A DNA stretch of 64,000 nt from Streptomyces sp. DI166 (GCF_900091315.1 NZ_FLSP01000029.1:1-64000); one strand, 5' to 3'. Positions 44,001 to 52,500 are shown, numbered from the stretch's first letter. The notes: generated by a model from the sequence alone, not told the origin. Made by a program: numbers and translations.

Positions 44001-44289
44001 CGGTGGTCTCGGCGACCCGGGCGTCCACCTCACCCGGCGGACAGGACACGAACTCCACCGGCACATCGGCCTGTTCCAGGATCCGCTGGACCGGCTCACC
44101 GCCGCTCTCGACGTACACGGTGCGCAGCACCTCGTGCCGGGCGACCACGTCCCGCACCGCCGCCGTGAACGCCTCCCGTTCCAGCGTGCCCGCGATCCGC
44201 GTCACCACCGGGATGTTGTACGTCGCCGAAGGGCCCTCAAGCCGGTACAGAAACCACAGACGACGCTGAGCAAACGACAACGGCAGCAC
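38011..44289 (-). CDS. two-module NRPS, C-A-T-C-A-T
   Basis: A 2092-aa NRPS; residue numbers count from GTG 44289. C1 has HHIAADG (about 126). A1 has YTSGSTGQPKG (about 590), FDGSVWEM and NSYGPTETTVC, with pocket code read as D-G-W-T-I-A-S-V-C-K (aromatic, Phe/Trp-like). T1 is GGHSLLAVRL (about 964). C2 has the same HHIAADG (about 1155). A2 has FTSGSTGEPKG, FDASTYEI and TYGPTEMTLC, code D-A-Y-S-T-G-T-L-C-K, close to published Dpg codes. T2 is GGHSLLAIRL (about 2022). There is no epimerase or TE. GTG 44289 has GGAGG 6 nt upstream and mirrors the start of the second NRPS; ATG 44358 would add 23 residues without a site. Confidence 0.93.
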   Translation of the reverse strand: MLPLSFAQRRLWFLYRLEGPSATYNIPVVTRIAGTLEREAFTAAVRDVVARHEVLRTVYVESGGEPVQRILEQADVPVEFVSCPPGEVDARVAETTGYCFDLGAEIPLRVRVLETGPGETVLVLVVHHIAADGWSMAPLSADLSTAYAARLAGTAPDWQPLDIQYADYTLWQRQLVETKGPAQLAYWADALAGLPQELALPTDRPRPARASYRGGSVSVKLGVDDELRELAASRGVSVFMVVQAAVAALLTRLGAGTDIPLGTVVAGRGDEALEDLVGFFVNTLVLRNDTSGDPTFTELLDRTRAVSLAAYDHQDLPFERLVEELSPARSLAHHPLFQVAVAVEETDLAVDLAGLRTEAARPEERTAKFDLFFAVREEGGDGLHVVVNYADDLFDRSTARDLGRRLVRLLERAVREPLTRVHAFDVLLPEERTRLFGGWNTGPEVEFAALPEHFRARVRETPDAPAVVDGDRTLTYRELDEWTDRVAGGLRRRGVGADVPVAVSMGRCAELVAAFLAVSKAGGVYLPIDPDYPAARISYMLDDTRPPLILVDHAARLTAPGHDPVVFGELTDEPLARDVPPPGAHDGAYIIYTSGSTGQPKGVLVPHAGISRLVARFRQFGAGPGAGVRLLASIGFDGSVWEMTMAVLTGGTVVTGDPEHLLTHGLPPGSGVTHVTVTPSLLSALPEEAFPQGTTVITASEAASQQLVDRWATRCRVENSYGPTETTVCASGGPLVPGEPVTIGRPVPGTELYVLDDGLALVPVGVPGELYVAGPGLARGYVSRPGMTASRFVANPFGAPGTRMYRTGDVVRWDREGRLVFVGRADDQVKIRGFRIELGEVEAALGRDPRIARAAAVVREDVPGDRRLVAYVVPADGPLDVAAVRAALAEELPEYMVPAAFVELDELPMTASAKLDRARLPAPTYAGTGTRRAPRTPQEELLCRLFAETLGVEQVGIDDGFFARGGHSLLAVRLVNRLQAEFGVDLGVRALFEAPTVLQLAEHLGRLDPVRGKGAGSGRPAVVGGRTRPENLPPSFAQRRLWFLHRLEGPSATYNIPVVTRIAGTLERGAFTAAVRDVVARHEALRTVFTELDGEPVQRVLERPDVPVEFVTCAREEVPGLVAEAGGHPFDLGTEIPLRVRVLETGPGETVLVLVVHHIAADGWSMAPLSADLSTAYAARLAGTAPDWPPLDIQYADYTLWQRELLDLEGPRQLAHWRAALAGLPQELTLPTDRPRPARASYRGGSTTLTLDAHTHTRLRELAASRGASVFMVMQAAVAALLTRLGAGTDIPLGTVVAGRGDEALEDLVGFFVNTLVLRNDTSGDPTFTELLDRTRAVSLAAYDHQDLPFERLVEELSPARSLAHHPLFQVAVSVKDVRVEPPRLGGAVCTDDGYMLDIAKFDLEFTFEEHHRPDGGCAGLGLAVGYARDLFDPESARLIGERLVRILEQAAARPETALGSLVLTTPQERAELLALGRGPDLPRTHASLVEAFTAQATRTPHEVAVEANGARLTYRDLDSESGALAAELAEAGVGPETVVPVLMERSAELVVSLLAVLKAGGAYMPVHTAYPLARMREVVARATGPVLLVDAAHRTHTLVTDRDPDGPVPVEVVLGTRDPGGWRPVPTAPEAAAYVMFTSGSTGEPKGITVTHQGVVDLALDPSWQVGPRDRVLFHSPHAFDASTYEIWAPLLNGGRVVVAPPGELDAHALRELIERHGITHLSLTAGLFRVVAEDLAEGLARLKEVTTGGDVISPQAVARVLENCPDTVVRTTYGPTEMTLCVTGHPYTHAQRGDIGTTVPLGEALAHTRMYVLDERLLPVPVGVPGELYLAGAGLARGYADRPGLTAGRFVADPHGAPGTRMYRTGDVVRWDREGRLVFLGRADDQVKIRGFRIEPGEVESALTRAEGVAQAAVVVREDTPGDRRLVAYVVPDGPPLDSAALRAGLAKVLPDYMVPAAFVELAALPVTPNGKLDRARLPAPSYTVTAEHRAPRSAREEVLCALFAETLGVEKVGIDDGFFDLGGHSLLAIRLVNRVRTALGVDLGVRTLFETPTVRGLAEAVESTTIPAARPVLRRRPRTPDSGFTKARS
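40179..40789 (-). repeat. C2 3'-half DNA copy, near-identical to 49990-50600 inverted
   Basis: This C-domain segment of the two-module NRPS is almost base-identical, in opposite orientation, to 49990-50600 in the terminating NRPS. Part of it (about 40193-40470) is also repeated directly at 43283-43560 in C1. The match covers silent third positions, so it reflects recent copying and not protein selection. Confidence 0.85.
43979..44288 (-). repeat. C1 5'-half DNA copy, near-identical to 49581-49890 inverted
   Basis: The first 310 bp of C1 match 49581-49890 in inverted orientation with only a few differences. Together with the C2 copy it makes the C domain of the terminating NRPS a mosaic. Confidence 0.85.
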
Positions 44290-44529
44290 GGTGCCCTCCG
44301 GATCGTCGCGCCTGGGGGAACTCCCCGAGGCCGTGAACGCGCCCCAGAAACGGAACATGTGAGCGACAGGCCTGAATGCGCTCGATCCTAGGGAGCCCCA
44401 CGCCCTCCACGGACCTTCGAGCGAACCTCTGTCAGCAAGATGACAGTCCGCCGCTCCGGCCCCGATCGGCGACCGTCCCCGGAGATCTCGGAGCGTGCAG
44501 GGGTGGCCGATTATCGTCTACTTCACTCG

Positions 44530-44560
44530 ACGTTACAGATATATCGTTAACGAAGTTCCG
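44530..44560. promoter_or_regulatory. AT-rich dyad, candidate PadR operator
   Basis: The 315-bp gap between the NRPS and PadR genes holds GATATATCGTTAACGAAG with a perfect 10-bp palindrome TCGTTAACGA (44544-44553), unusual in this GC-rich DNA. It lies 51 bp before the padR start, in the divergent control region. Nothing else is evident in the gap. Confidence 0.45.
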
Positions 44561-44604
44561 TCATCCCTTCCGAGGGCCACCGCCCCGATCCACCAGGACG
44601 AGCC

Positions 44605-45135
44605 ATGCATCTGCCACCTCCGCCTCCCCCGCCCGCGCCCCCACCGCCGCCGCCTCCGGTGCGCCCTGACCTGCGTGCCGCCGTTCTCCTGTTGCTGCGG
44701 GAACGGGCATACAGCGGCCACCAGATCGTCCAGGAGCTGGAGCGCCGCAGCCTCGGCATGTGGCGGCCCAGGCCCGGGTCGGTCTACCCGGTGCTCCAGC
44801 AGTTCGAGGAGCAGGGCCTGGTGCGGGCGACGGGCCGCCAGGGCTCGCGGCTGTTCCACCTCACCGAGGAGGGCGTCCGGCACTGCGACGAGGGAGCGCG
44901 GGAGTGGGGCGAGCCCTGGGACGCGTGGCGGGAGACGGCCCACGAGGGTGTGCCCGAGCTGTACCGGCAGCTCACCCAGCTCACCGGCTGCGTCCAGCAA
45001 GTGGGCGCCGTGGGCTCCGGCGCGCAGGTGGAGCGGGCGAGCCGGCTGCTGGCCCGGACCCGGCGCGAGCTGTACCTGCTGCTGGCGGAGGACGACGAGA
45101 AGGGCGCGGAGGGCGGGGCGGAAGAGGCGCAGTAA
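44605..45135 (+). CDS. PadR-family transcriptional regulator with polyproline N-terminus
   Basis: A 176-aa PadR regulator. Winged helix at about 22-95 (LRAAVLLLLRERAYSGHQIVQELERRSLGMWRPRPGSVYPVLQQFEEQGLV), then a C-terminal helical dimer domain (about 105-165). The first 20 residues are nearly all Pro (HLPPPPPPPAPPPPPPPVRP), not usual for the family. ATG at 44605 has AGGACGAG upstream. It is divergent from NRPS1 and upstream of the exporter, the usual place for a repressor of an export gene. Confidence 0.88.
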   Translation: MHLPPPPPPPAPPPPPPPVRPDLRAAVLLLLRERAYSGHQIVQELERRSLGMWRPRPGSVYPVLQQFEEQGLVRATGRQGSRLFHLTEEGVRHCDEGAREWGEPWDAWRETAHEGVPELYRQLTQLTGCVQQVGAVGSGAQVERASRLLARTRRELYLLLAEDDEKGAEGGAEEAQ

Positions 45136-45253
45136 GTCCCTTCGCCGGACTCCCGGCTGTCCACATGCGGACTGCGCCACCCGGTGCGGTCGCGGCGCCC
45201 GGCACCGTACAGTCGCCGGGCTCCACGAGAGGCTCACGACGTCAGGAGGGGTC

Positions 45254-46540
45254 TTGTCCAACAGGTCGGCCGATTCCCGGCACGACACGGTCCAGGAGCG
45301 CCCCGCCGCCCCGAATGTCCCGCTGCGGCGCAACCGCGGCTTCCAACTCCTGTGGGCGGGTTCGGTCTTCGCCTTCCTGGGCAAGGAGATAGCCGAACTC
45401 GCGTATCCGCTGGTGGTGTTGGCGGTGACGGGTTCGCCGGGCTGGGCGGGTGCCTTCGGCGGCGTGCAGATCTTCACTTCGCTGCTGTGCGGTATGCCCG
45501 CGGGCGAGCTGGCGGACCGCTACGACCGGCGCCGACTGCTGCTGTGCGTGGAGGCGGCGCGCGCCCTGGCCACCGGCAGCGTGGTGGTGGCGTTCCTGCT
45601 CGACGCGGTGTCGCTGCCGCACCTGCTCGCGGTGGCCGTGGTGGTGGGTGCCGTGCAGCCGCTGGGCGGGTCGACCCGGATGCTGCTGGTGCGTTCGCTG
45701 GTGCCGCCCCGGCAGCTGACCGCCGCGCTGACCCAGGAGGAGGTCCGCAGTCACGCCGCCGCGACGTCGGGTCCGCCGTTGGGCGGCGCGCTGTACGCGG
45801 TCGCGCAGGTGGTGCCGTTCGTGGTGACCGCGTGCTCCTTCGCCGCGTCCCTGGTGCTCACCCTGTTCGTACGGCCGCCGGCCGAGGCCCCGCACGCGCC
45901 GATGCGCGCGGCCGAGAGGGAACCGCTGCTGTCGCGGATGACGGTGGGCCTGCGCGCGCTGTGGGGGCACCCCACGCTGCGCACGGGCATGCTGTTCGCC
46001 GCCGCGATGAACACCGTGACCGCGCCGGTGATCCTCAGCGTGGTGGTGCACCTGCGCGAGCAGGGCCTGACCAGCACGGCGATCGGTTGCACGACCATGG
46101 CCCTGGCCGTCGGCGGGCTCGCCGGGACGGTACTGGTGGCACCTTTGCACAAGCTGCTCGCGCCGGGGGTCCTGATGTTGTGGCTGGGCGGTACGGCGGC
46201 CCTGCTGATCGGCTCGCTCGCGGCGCCCTGGGGCCGGTGGTGGCCGGCTCTCGCGCTGTTCCTGCTGGGGCTGGGAGGGCCGTCGATGCGCGTCCTCGTC
46301 GACATCCTGATCTTCCGTCAGGTTCCGGACGAGCAACGGGGCCGGGCGGTCGCCGCCTGCATGACGGTGTTCGGCGCGGGAGCGTCCCTGGGGGTGTTCC
46401 TGGCGGGCCAGCTCCTGGAGCACTTCTCGGCCGCGGTCACCGTCCTGGTGCTGGCCTCGGTACTGGCGGCGGCGTGGTGTGTGGGCCTGCGTACGCGGGA
46501 GCTGCGCAGGGCGAAGTGGCCCGAGGAGCAGGAGGCCTGA
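45254..46540 (+). CDS. MFS exporter (EntS/DHA3-like)
   Basis: A 428-aa 12-helix major-facilitator protein starting RNRGFQLLWAGSVFAFLGKEIAELAYPLVVLAVTG. It has the loop-2/3 motif GELADRYDRRRLL and a repeated loop 8/9 half. It resembles peptide and siderophore exporters of the EntS type and is probably the efflux pump for the cluster product. TTG at 45254 has AGGAGGGG 4-8 nt upstream; no ATG or GTG is better placed. It lies 118 bp after PadR on the same strand. Confidence 0.88.
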   Translation: MSNRSADSRHDTVQERPAAPNVPLRRNRGFQLLWAGSVFAFLGKEIAELAYPLVVLAVTGSPGWAGAFGGVQIFTSLLCGMPAGELADRYDRRRLLLCVEAARALATGSVVVAFLLDAVSLPHLLAVAVVVGAVQPLGGSTRMLLVRSLVPPRQLTAALTQEEVRSHAAATSGPPLGGALYAVAQVVPFVVTACSFAASLVLTLFVRPPAEAPHAPMRAAEREPLLSRMTVGLRALWGHPTLRTGMLFAAAMNTVTAPVILSVVVHLREQGLTSTAIGCTTMALAVGGLAGTVLVAPLHKLLAPGVLMLWLGGTAALLIGSLAAPWGRWWPALALFLLGLGGPSMRVLVDILIFRQVPDEQRGRAVAACMTVFGAGASLGVFLAGQLLEHFSAAVTVLVLASVLAAAWCVGLRTRELRRAKWPEEQEA

Positions 46541-46880
46541 GGGACCGCATCGCATCGAGCCCCGCTGCGTTACGGCCAATCGCCTACCCCATCCGGTCAC
46601 CGCGAGGACCGCTCATTGACAATCCGATGGGCGGTTCCCAGGATGTTGCCCGGTTCAAGGGGCTTGGCCGTCGGCAAACGTACTGAGCTGTCCGAACGTC
46701 GGCCGGGAATGGCAGCGGCCCCACCACCAGTCAACTCGACGTGGTTGACGGTCAGAACGGGGGAATACGGCTCTGAATCCGACGACGCCTCGGTGCCGGC
46801 GAACAAAGTCCGGAACACAGTAGTTCTGCCCTCGTGCCCCGACCCGGTTAGATCTGGCCGCAACGTGCGAAGTCACGGGG
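46541..46880. promoter_or_regulatory. 340-bp gap with promoter for the LuxR-type gene
   Basis: TTGACA (46616-46621) and AGGATG (46640-46645), 18 bp apart, form a good sigma-70-type promoter pointing at the LuxR-type gene. The leader would be about 230 nt, and a second TTGACG lies near 46755. No convincing gene is present in the leader. Confidence 0.45.
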
Positions 46881-47768
46881 GTGAACGTGTTAGATATCAG
46901 CCGGCGTTTGGAGAGGGATCCTCGAAACGCCGTCAGGTCGGTCGGCATATCCCCGCCGACGGACGCCGCCATCAGCAACGCCGAACGAATCATTCAAGAA
47001 GCACTGACGAACTACCGTACCGGCGAAGGCCGTTTGATCCGCCGCGTAGACATGGGCGCGGTACGGGACATCCTGCGCGAGGCATCGCTCGCCCTGAAGG
47101 GACACGGCGTCGTACGGGTCGCGTGGTGCGGGAGTGCCGACTCCGAGTTCTCCGAGCTGTGCAGCGAGGACATCGTTGGCACGGGCCGTGAGCTGCGTCT
47201 GCTGTGGCACCGTGAGGCGGCCCGCAGTGCCGCCGGCCGCCATCTGCTGCGCCGGCTCCTGGACGCCGGCGCCGTCGTCCGGTTCGCCTCCGCTCCGCCG
47301 CCCAACATGATCATGCTGGGGGGAGAGACCGGAGTCGTGCGGACCGAGGGTCGGCCCGGGGAGCGGCGGGCCCTGCTGTTCCAGCACGCCGAAGTGGTCG
47401 AACCGTTCCGGCGTATGTACAGCGCCCTCTGGGAGCAGGCCGCCGCCTCCCCGGCACCAGCGGCGCCGCCCTTACCCTCCGCACCTCCTCCCCCACCGCC
47501 GCCCGCGGCCCCGCCCGGTTTCGGGCCGACCGCCGAGCGGCATTCGGGTGCCCTGAGCCGGATCACCGCCGACGCGGTGCAGAGTCAGGTGCTCCGGCTG
47601 CTGTGTTCCGGCGTCAAGGACGAGGCCGCGGCCCGGCAGATGGGAGTGTGCGTGCGCACCTACCGGCGCTACGTCGCCCGCATTCTCAAGAGCCTCGACG
47701 TCACCTCCCGCTTCCAGGCCGGGATCAGGGCGGCGGAGTTGGGACTGGTGGCCCACAGCACATCCTGA
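46881..47768 (+). CDS. LuxR-type DNA-binding regulator with phospholipase-like N-terminal domain
   Basis: A 295-aa regulator. The N-terminal part (about 30-185; RIIQEALTNYRTGEG, LLWHREAARSAAGRHLLRRLLDAGAVVRFAS) resembles domains found in actinomycete LuxR-type regulators. A Pro-rich linker of about 30 residues (with PPPPPPPAAPPG) leads to a C-terminal LuxR HTH (SRITADAVQSQVLRLLCSGVKDEAAARQMGVCVRTYRRYVARILKSLDVTSRFQAGIRAAELGL, about 228-290). GTG at 46881 has only GGGGG upstream. It is probably the cluster activator, directly before mbtH. Confidence 0.8.
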   Translation: MNVLDISRRLERDPRNAVRSVGISPPTDAAISNAERIIQEALTNYRTGEGRLIRRVDMGAVRDILREASLALKGHGVVRVAWCGSADSEFSELCSEDIVGTGRELRLLWHREAARSAAGRHLLRRLLDAGAVVRFASAPPPNMIMLGGETGVVRTEGRPGERRALLFQHAEVVEPFRRMYSALWEQAAASPAPAAPPLPSAPPPPPPPAAPPGFGPTAERHSGALSRITADAVQSQVLRLLCSGVKDEAAARQMGVCVRTYRRYVARILKSLDVTSRFQAGIRAAELGLVAHSTS

Positions 47769-47991
47769 GGGCGGGCCGCCCGCACACCGTGTCCACAAAC
47801 GGACCGTGGGTTCCCGCGGCCGGGGCCGAGTGACCGGTAGATGACGCCGGAATTCGCCCGGTGCTCCTTGCTGCCGCCGAGGACGCCTCCATAGGCTGCG
47901 GCGCAGCACGCACGTCAAAGGCGGAGCGGACCGGCACACGATGTCCGCTCCCCTTCTCGGTTGCTTTCCCCTCATATCCCTAGGGGTCGGA

Positions 47992-48195
47992 ATGTCGAAT
48001 CCCTTCGACGACGAGTCACGCCCTTTCAAGGTCCTGGTGAACGCGGAGCAACAACATTCCCTCTGGCCCTCCGGAATCGATATTCCGCAGGGCTGGACAA
48101 CGGTTCTCGACGACGCCCCGCGGGACACATGCCTCGCTTTTGTGGAGGAGCACTGGACCGATCTCCGTCCGGCGAGCCTCCGGGGCTCTTCGTGA
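47992..48195 (+). CDS. MbtH-like protein
   Basis: A 67-aa MbtH-fold chaperone that binds and activates NRPS adenylation domains. Signature residues are all present: NPFDD start, VLVNAEQQHSLWPSG (the S-L-W-P box), IPQGWTTV, and EEHWTDLRP with the two conserved Trp. ATG at 47992 follows AGGGGTCGG. Its stop overlaps the aminotransferase start (GTGA), coupling it to the Dpg genes. Confidence 0.95.
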   Translation: MSNPFDDESRPFKVLVNAEQQHSLWPSGIDIPQGWTTVLDDAPRDTCLAFVEEHWTDLRPASLRGSS

Positions 48196-49523
48196 CCGGT
48201 GTTCCGAGCAGCCCGCCGAAACCGGACCTGCGGCCCGACGAACTGCACGCGTCTCTTTCCTCGCCGACCGCCAGGTCCATGAACTTCCTCAATGAGGTGG
48301 CCCAGCACTACCCCGACGCGATCTCTTTCGCGGCCGGCCGCCCCTGCGAGGATTTCCTCGATCTGGCCGCGGTGCACCGTCACCTCGACCTGTTCGCGGC
48401 CCATCTGCGCGAGAAGTTCGGCGGCGACGAGCAGCGGGTGCGGGGAACGCTTCTCCAGTACGGCAGGACCAAGGGCGTGATCCACGAACTCGTGGCCCGC
48501 CACCTGGAGTCGGACGAGGGCATCCTCGTCGACCCGGAGGCCGTCGTGGTCACCGTGGGCTGCCAGGAGGCCCTCTTCCTGACCCTGCGCGCGCTGCGCC
48601 GCGACGACCGTGACGTACTGCTCGCCGTCATGCCGACCTACGTGGGGGCCGCGGGGGCCGCCCACCTCGCGGACATGCCGGTCCTGCCGGTCGCCCAGTC
48701 CGACGCGGGCATCGACATCGACGACCTGGTGGCCGTGGCGCGTCGGGCACGGGAACAGGGGCTGCGGCCGCGCGCCTGCTACATCGTGCCCGACTTCGGC
48801 AATCCGTCCGGCATCAGCCTCGACCTGGACGTCCGCAAGAGGCTCCTGGAGGCCGCGTACGACATCGGCCTGCTGCTCCTGGAGGACAACCCGTACGGCC
48901 TGTTCGACGCCGGACCCGCCGGGAACACGCCGCTGCCCACCCTCAAGTCCCTCGACACCGGGCGCGGCGTCGTCTATCTCGGCTCCTTCGCCAAGACGGG
49001 CAACCCGGGTGCGCGCGTGGGTTACGTCGTGGCCGACCAGCGCGTGGGCACGGGTGCCGACGGCGGTACGGAACTGCTCGCGGACCGGCTCGGCGAGCTC
49101 AAGAGCATGCTCACGGTGAACACGTCGCCGATCGCCCAGGCCGTGATCGGAGGCAAGCTCCTGGAGTACGACGGGAGCCTGCGCACGGCCAACGAGCGGG
49201 AGCGGGCGGTCTACCGCCGCAACCTGCGCCTGGTCCTGGACGGTCTGGCGCGCCGCTTCCCGGCGGACCGGCGCCCGCACGTGACGTGGAACCGCCCCTC
49301 GGGGGGCTTCTTCGTGGTCTGCGCCCTGCCCTTCGTGGCGGGTGACGACCTGCTGGCCGTGTGCGCCCGCGAGTACGGGGTGCTGTGGACGCCGATGCAC
49401 CACTTCTACGCGGGTGACGAGGCCCGCCGTGAGATCCGGCTGTCGGTGAGCCATCTGACACCGGCGGAGATCGAAACCGGTCTGGACCGGCTGGCGCGGT
49501 TCGTGGCGGAGCGGGACACCTGA
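48192..49523 (+). CDS. hpgT: (4-hydroxy/3,5-dihydroxy)phenylglycine aminotransferase
   Basis: A 443-aa fold-I PLP aminotransferase of the HpgT type. It transaminates 3,5-dihydroxyphenylglyoxylate (and in other clusters the 4-hydroxy analogue) to the phenylglycine. The segment SMNFLNEVAQHYPDAISFAAGRPCEDF, QYGRTKGVIHELVARHL, VTVGCQEALFL, PDFGNPSGISL and the PLP Lys in GSFAKTGNPGARVGYVV are visible. GTG at 48192 overlaps the mbtH stop. Because DpgA-C are encoded just downstream and no Hpg genes (HmaS, Hmo) are present, Dpg is the expected product. Confidence 0.88.
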   Translation: MTGVPSSPPKPDLRPDELHASLSSPTARSMNFLNEVAQHYPDAISFAAGRPCEDFLDLAAVHRHLDLFAAHLREKFGGDEQRVRGTLLQYGRTKGVIHELVARHLESDEGILVDPEAVVVTVGCQEALFLTLRALRRDDRDVLLAVMPTYVGAAGAAHLADMPVLPVAQSDAGIDIDDLVAVARRAREQGLRPRACYIVPDFGNPSGISLDLDVRKRLLEAAYDIGLLLLEDNPYGLFDAGPAGNTPLPTLKSLDTGRGVVYLGSFAKTGNPGARVGYVVADQRVGTGADGGTELLADRLGELKSMLTVNTSPIAQAVIGGKLLEYDGSLRTANERERAVYRRNLRLVLDGLARRFPADRRPHVTWNRPSGGFFVVCALPFVAGDDLLAVCAREYGVLWTPMHHFYAGDEARREIRLSVSHLTPAEIETGLDRLARFVAERDT

Positions 49524-49579
49524 ATCCACCCGCGCGGGCCCGGAGACGCGCGGGCCAGGACCGAGATGGGAGGGGCTTG

Positions 49580-52500
49580 ATGCTGCCGTTGTCGTTTGCT
49601 CAGCGTCGTCTGTGGTTCCTGTACCGGCTTGAGGGCCCTTCGGCGACGTACAACATCCCGGTGGTGACGCGGATCGCGGGCACGCTGGAACGGGAGGCGT
49701 TCACGGCGGCGGTGCGGGACGTGGTCGCCCGGCACGAGGTGCTGCGCACCGTGTACGTCGAGAGCGGCGGTGAGCCGGTCCAGCGGATCCTGGAACAGGC
49801 CGACGTGCCGGTGGAGTTCGTGTCCTGTCCGCCGGGTGAGGTGGACACCCGGGTCGCCGAGACCACCGGGTACTGCTTCGACCTGGGCGCCGAGGTCCCG
49901 TTGCGGGTGCGGGTGTTGGAGACCGGTCCCGAGGAGACGGTGCTGGTGCTGGTGGTGCACCACATCGCCGCCGACGGCTGGTCCATGGCCCCCCTCTCGG
50001 CGGACCTGTCCACCGCGTATGCCGCCCGGCTGGCCGGAACAGCCCCCGACTGGCCACCCCTGGACATCCAGTACGCCGACTACACCCTCTGGCAACGCGA
50101 ACTCCTCGACCTCGAAGGCCCCCGCCAACTCGCCCACTGGCGCGCAGCACTGGCCGGACTCCCGCAGGAACTGACCCTGCCCACCGACCGCCCCCGCCCC
50201 GCCCGCGCCTCCTACCGGGGCGGCAGCACCACCCTCACCCTCGACGCCCACACCCACACCCGCCTCCGCGAACTGGCCGCCTCCAGAGGCGCCTCAGTGT
50301 TCATGGTCGTCCAGGCGGCCGTGGCCGCCCTGCTCACCCGGCTCGGCGCGGGCACCGACATCCCCCTGGGCACCGTCGTCGCCGGACGCGGCGACGAAGC
50401 ACTCGAAGACCTCGTCGGCTTCTTCGTCAACACCCTCGTCCTGCGCAACGACACCTCCGGCGATCCCACCTTCACCGAACTCCTCGACCGCACCAGGGCC
50501 GTCTCCCTGGCCGCCTACGACCACCAGGACCTCCCCTTCGAACGCCTCGTCGAAGAACTCTCCCCGGCCCGCTCCCTCGCCCACCACCCCCTCTTCCAGG
50601 TCTACCTGTCCATGCAGAGCGGCGGTATCGCGGACTTCGAGCTGGCCGGACTCTCCTGCCGCAACGATCCGGCACGCGCGGACATCGCCAAGTTCGACCT
50701 GTCCTTCTTCCTGAGCGAGTGCTGGGGCAAGGACGGCGAGGCCGCGGGTCTGGACGGGTTCGTCGAGTACAGCTCCGACCTGTTCGACCGCGCCACCGCC
50801 CATGCGGTGGCACGCCGCCTGGAACGCGTGCTCCGGCAGGTCGCCACGGCGCCCGAGTCGCGGATCGGCGACCTCGACATCCTGGACGCGGACGAGCGGC
50901 GGCGCCTGATCGTCGACTGGAACGACACCTCGACGCCGCTCCCGTGCGGCTCGGTCACCCACGTCTTCGAGGAGTGTGCGGCCCGTACCCCCGACGCGCC
51001 CGCCGTGGTGTCCGGCCCGGTCACCCTGACGTACCGCCAACTCGACGAGGCATCCAACCGGTTGGCGAGGCACCTGCAGGGGCTCGGGGCGGGCCCGGAG
51101 CGCCTGGTCGCGCTGGCGCTGCCGCGCTCGGAGCAGGTGGTCGTGGCCATGCTCGCCGTGCTGAGGACCGGTGCCGCGTACCTGCCGCTGGACGTCACGC
51201 ATCCGGCCGAGCGCCTGGCCGGGACGCTGGCCGACGCGCGACCGGCGCTGCTGCTCGTGGACTCGGCGACGGCGCCGCTCGTACCCGCGGACTGCCCGAC
51301 CGTGTGCCTGGACGACCCCGGGACAGCGGCCCGGATCGCCGCCGTGCCGTCCGCCCGTCTGTCCGACTCGGAGTCGGGCGGCGCGGTACCGCCCGACTCG
51401 GTCGCGTACGTCATCTACACCTCGGGCTCCACGGGCCGCCCCAAGGGCGTGGTGATCACCCACGCCGGTCTGCTCAACCTGGCACTCGCACTGCGTGACC
51501 ACCACCGGCTGGGGCCCGACGACCGGCTCGCGGCGGTCACCACCGTCGCCTTCGACGCGTCCGTGGCCGAGCTGTATCTGCCGCTGGTCTCCGGCGCCTG
51601 TCTGGTCCTCGCCCCGCGCGACGCGGCACGCGACCCCGCCGAGCTGGCCGCGCTGCTGCGCCGCCACCGGGTGACCGCGCTGCAGGCCACGCCGAGTCTG
51701 TGGCGGTCGCTGGTGGCCGAGGTGCCCGACGCGCTCCGCGGGCTGCGCGTGCTCAACGCCGGTGAGGCGCTTCCGGCCGATCTGGCAGGGGACCTGGCGG
51801 CCCTCGGCACGGTCGTGGTCAACCAGTACGGGCCCACCGAGACCACCGTGTACTCCACGCTCCAGGACGTCCCGGCCGACGCCCGCACGGTGCCGATCGG
51901 CCGGCCGCTCGCCAACACCGCCGCCTACGTACTCGACCCGGGTCTGCGGCCGGTGCCTCCGGGCTCGCCGGGCGACCTGTACCTCGCGGGGCGCGGCGTG
52001 GCCCGCGGCTATCTGGGGCTGCCGGGCCTCACCGCGGCGCGGTTCGTGGCGGACCCGTTCGGCCCGCCCGGGGCGCGCATGTACCGCACCGGCGACCGGG
52101 CGCGCTGGACGCGGGACGGGGTGCTGGAGTATCTGGGGCGCGACGACTTCCAGGTCAAGATCCGTGGGTACCGGGTGGAGCCCGGCGAGGTCGAGGCCGC
52201 CCTCATGGCCTGCCCGGGTGTCGTACGGGCCGCGGTGGTGGCCCGCCCGGACCGTTCCGGAGTCCACGGACTGGTCGGCTACTTCGTCGCCGCGAGCGCG
52301 GGCGCCGTGGACACGGCCGCGCTGCGCGACCGTCTCGCGGCGCGGCTGCCCGACTACATGGTGCCGCCCCACCTGGTGGAGCTGGACGCCCTGCCGGTGA
52401 ACGCGAACGGCAAGCTCGACCGCGCCGCGCTGCCGGAGCCCGAACGGAGGGCGAGGGCGGGCGGCCGGGCCCCGGTGACCGCGCGTCAGCGGCACCTGTG

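Noticed and set aside
44495..45253. Long N-terminal extension of the MFS gene
   Set aside because: The frame is open by chance across padR; AGGAGGGG before TTG 45254 and the first membrane helix fix the start.
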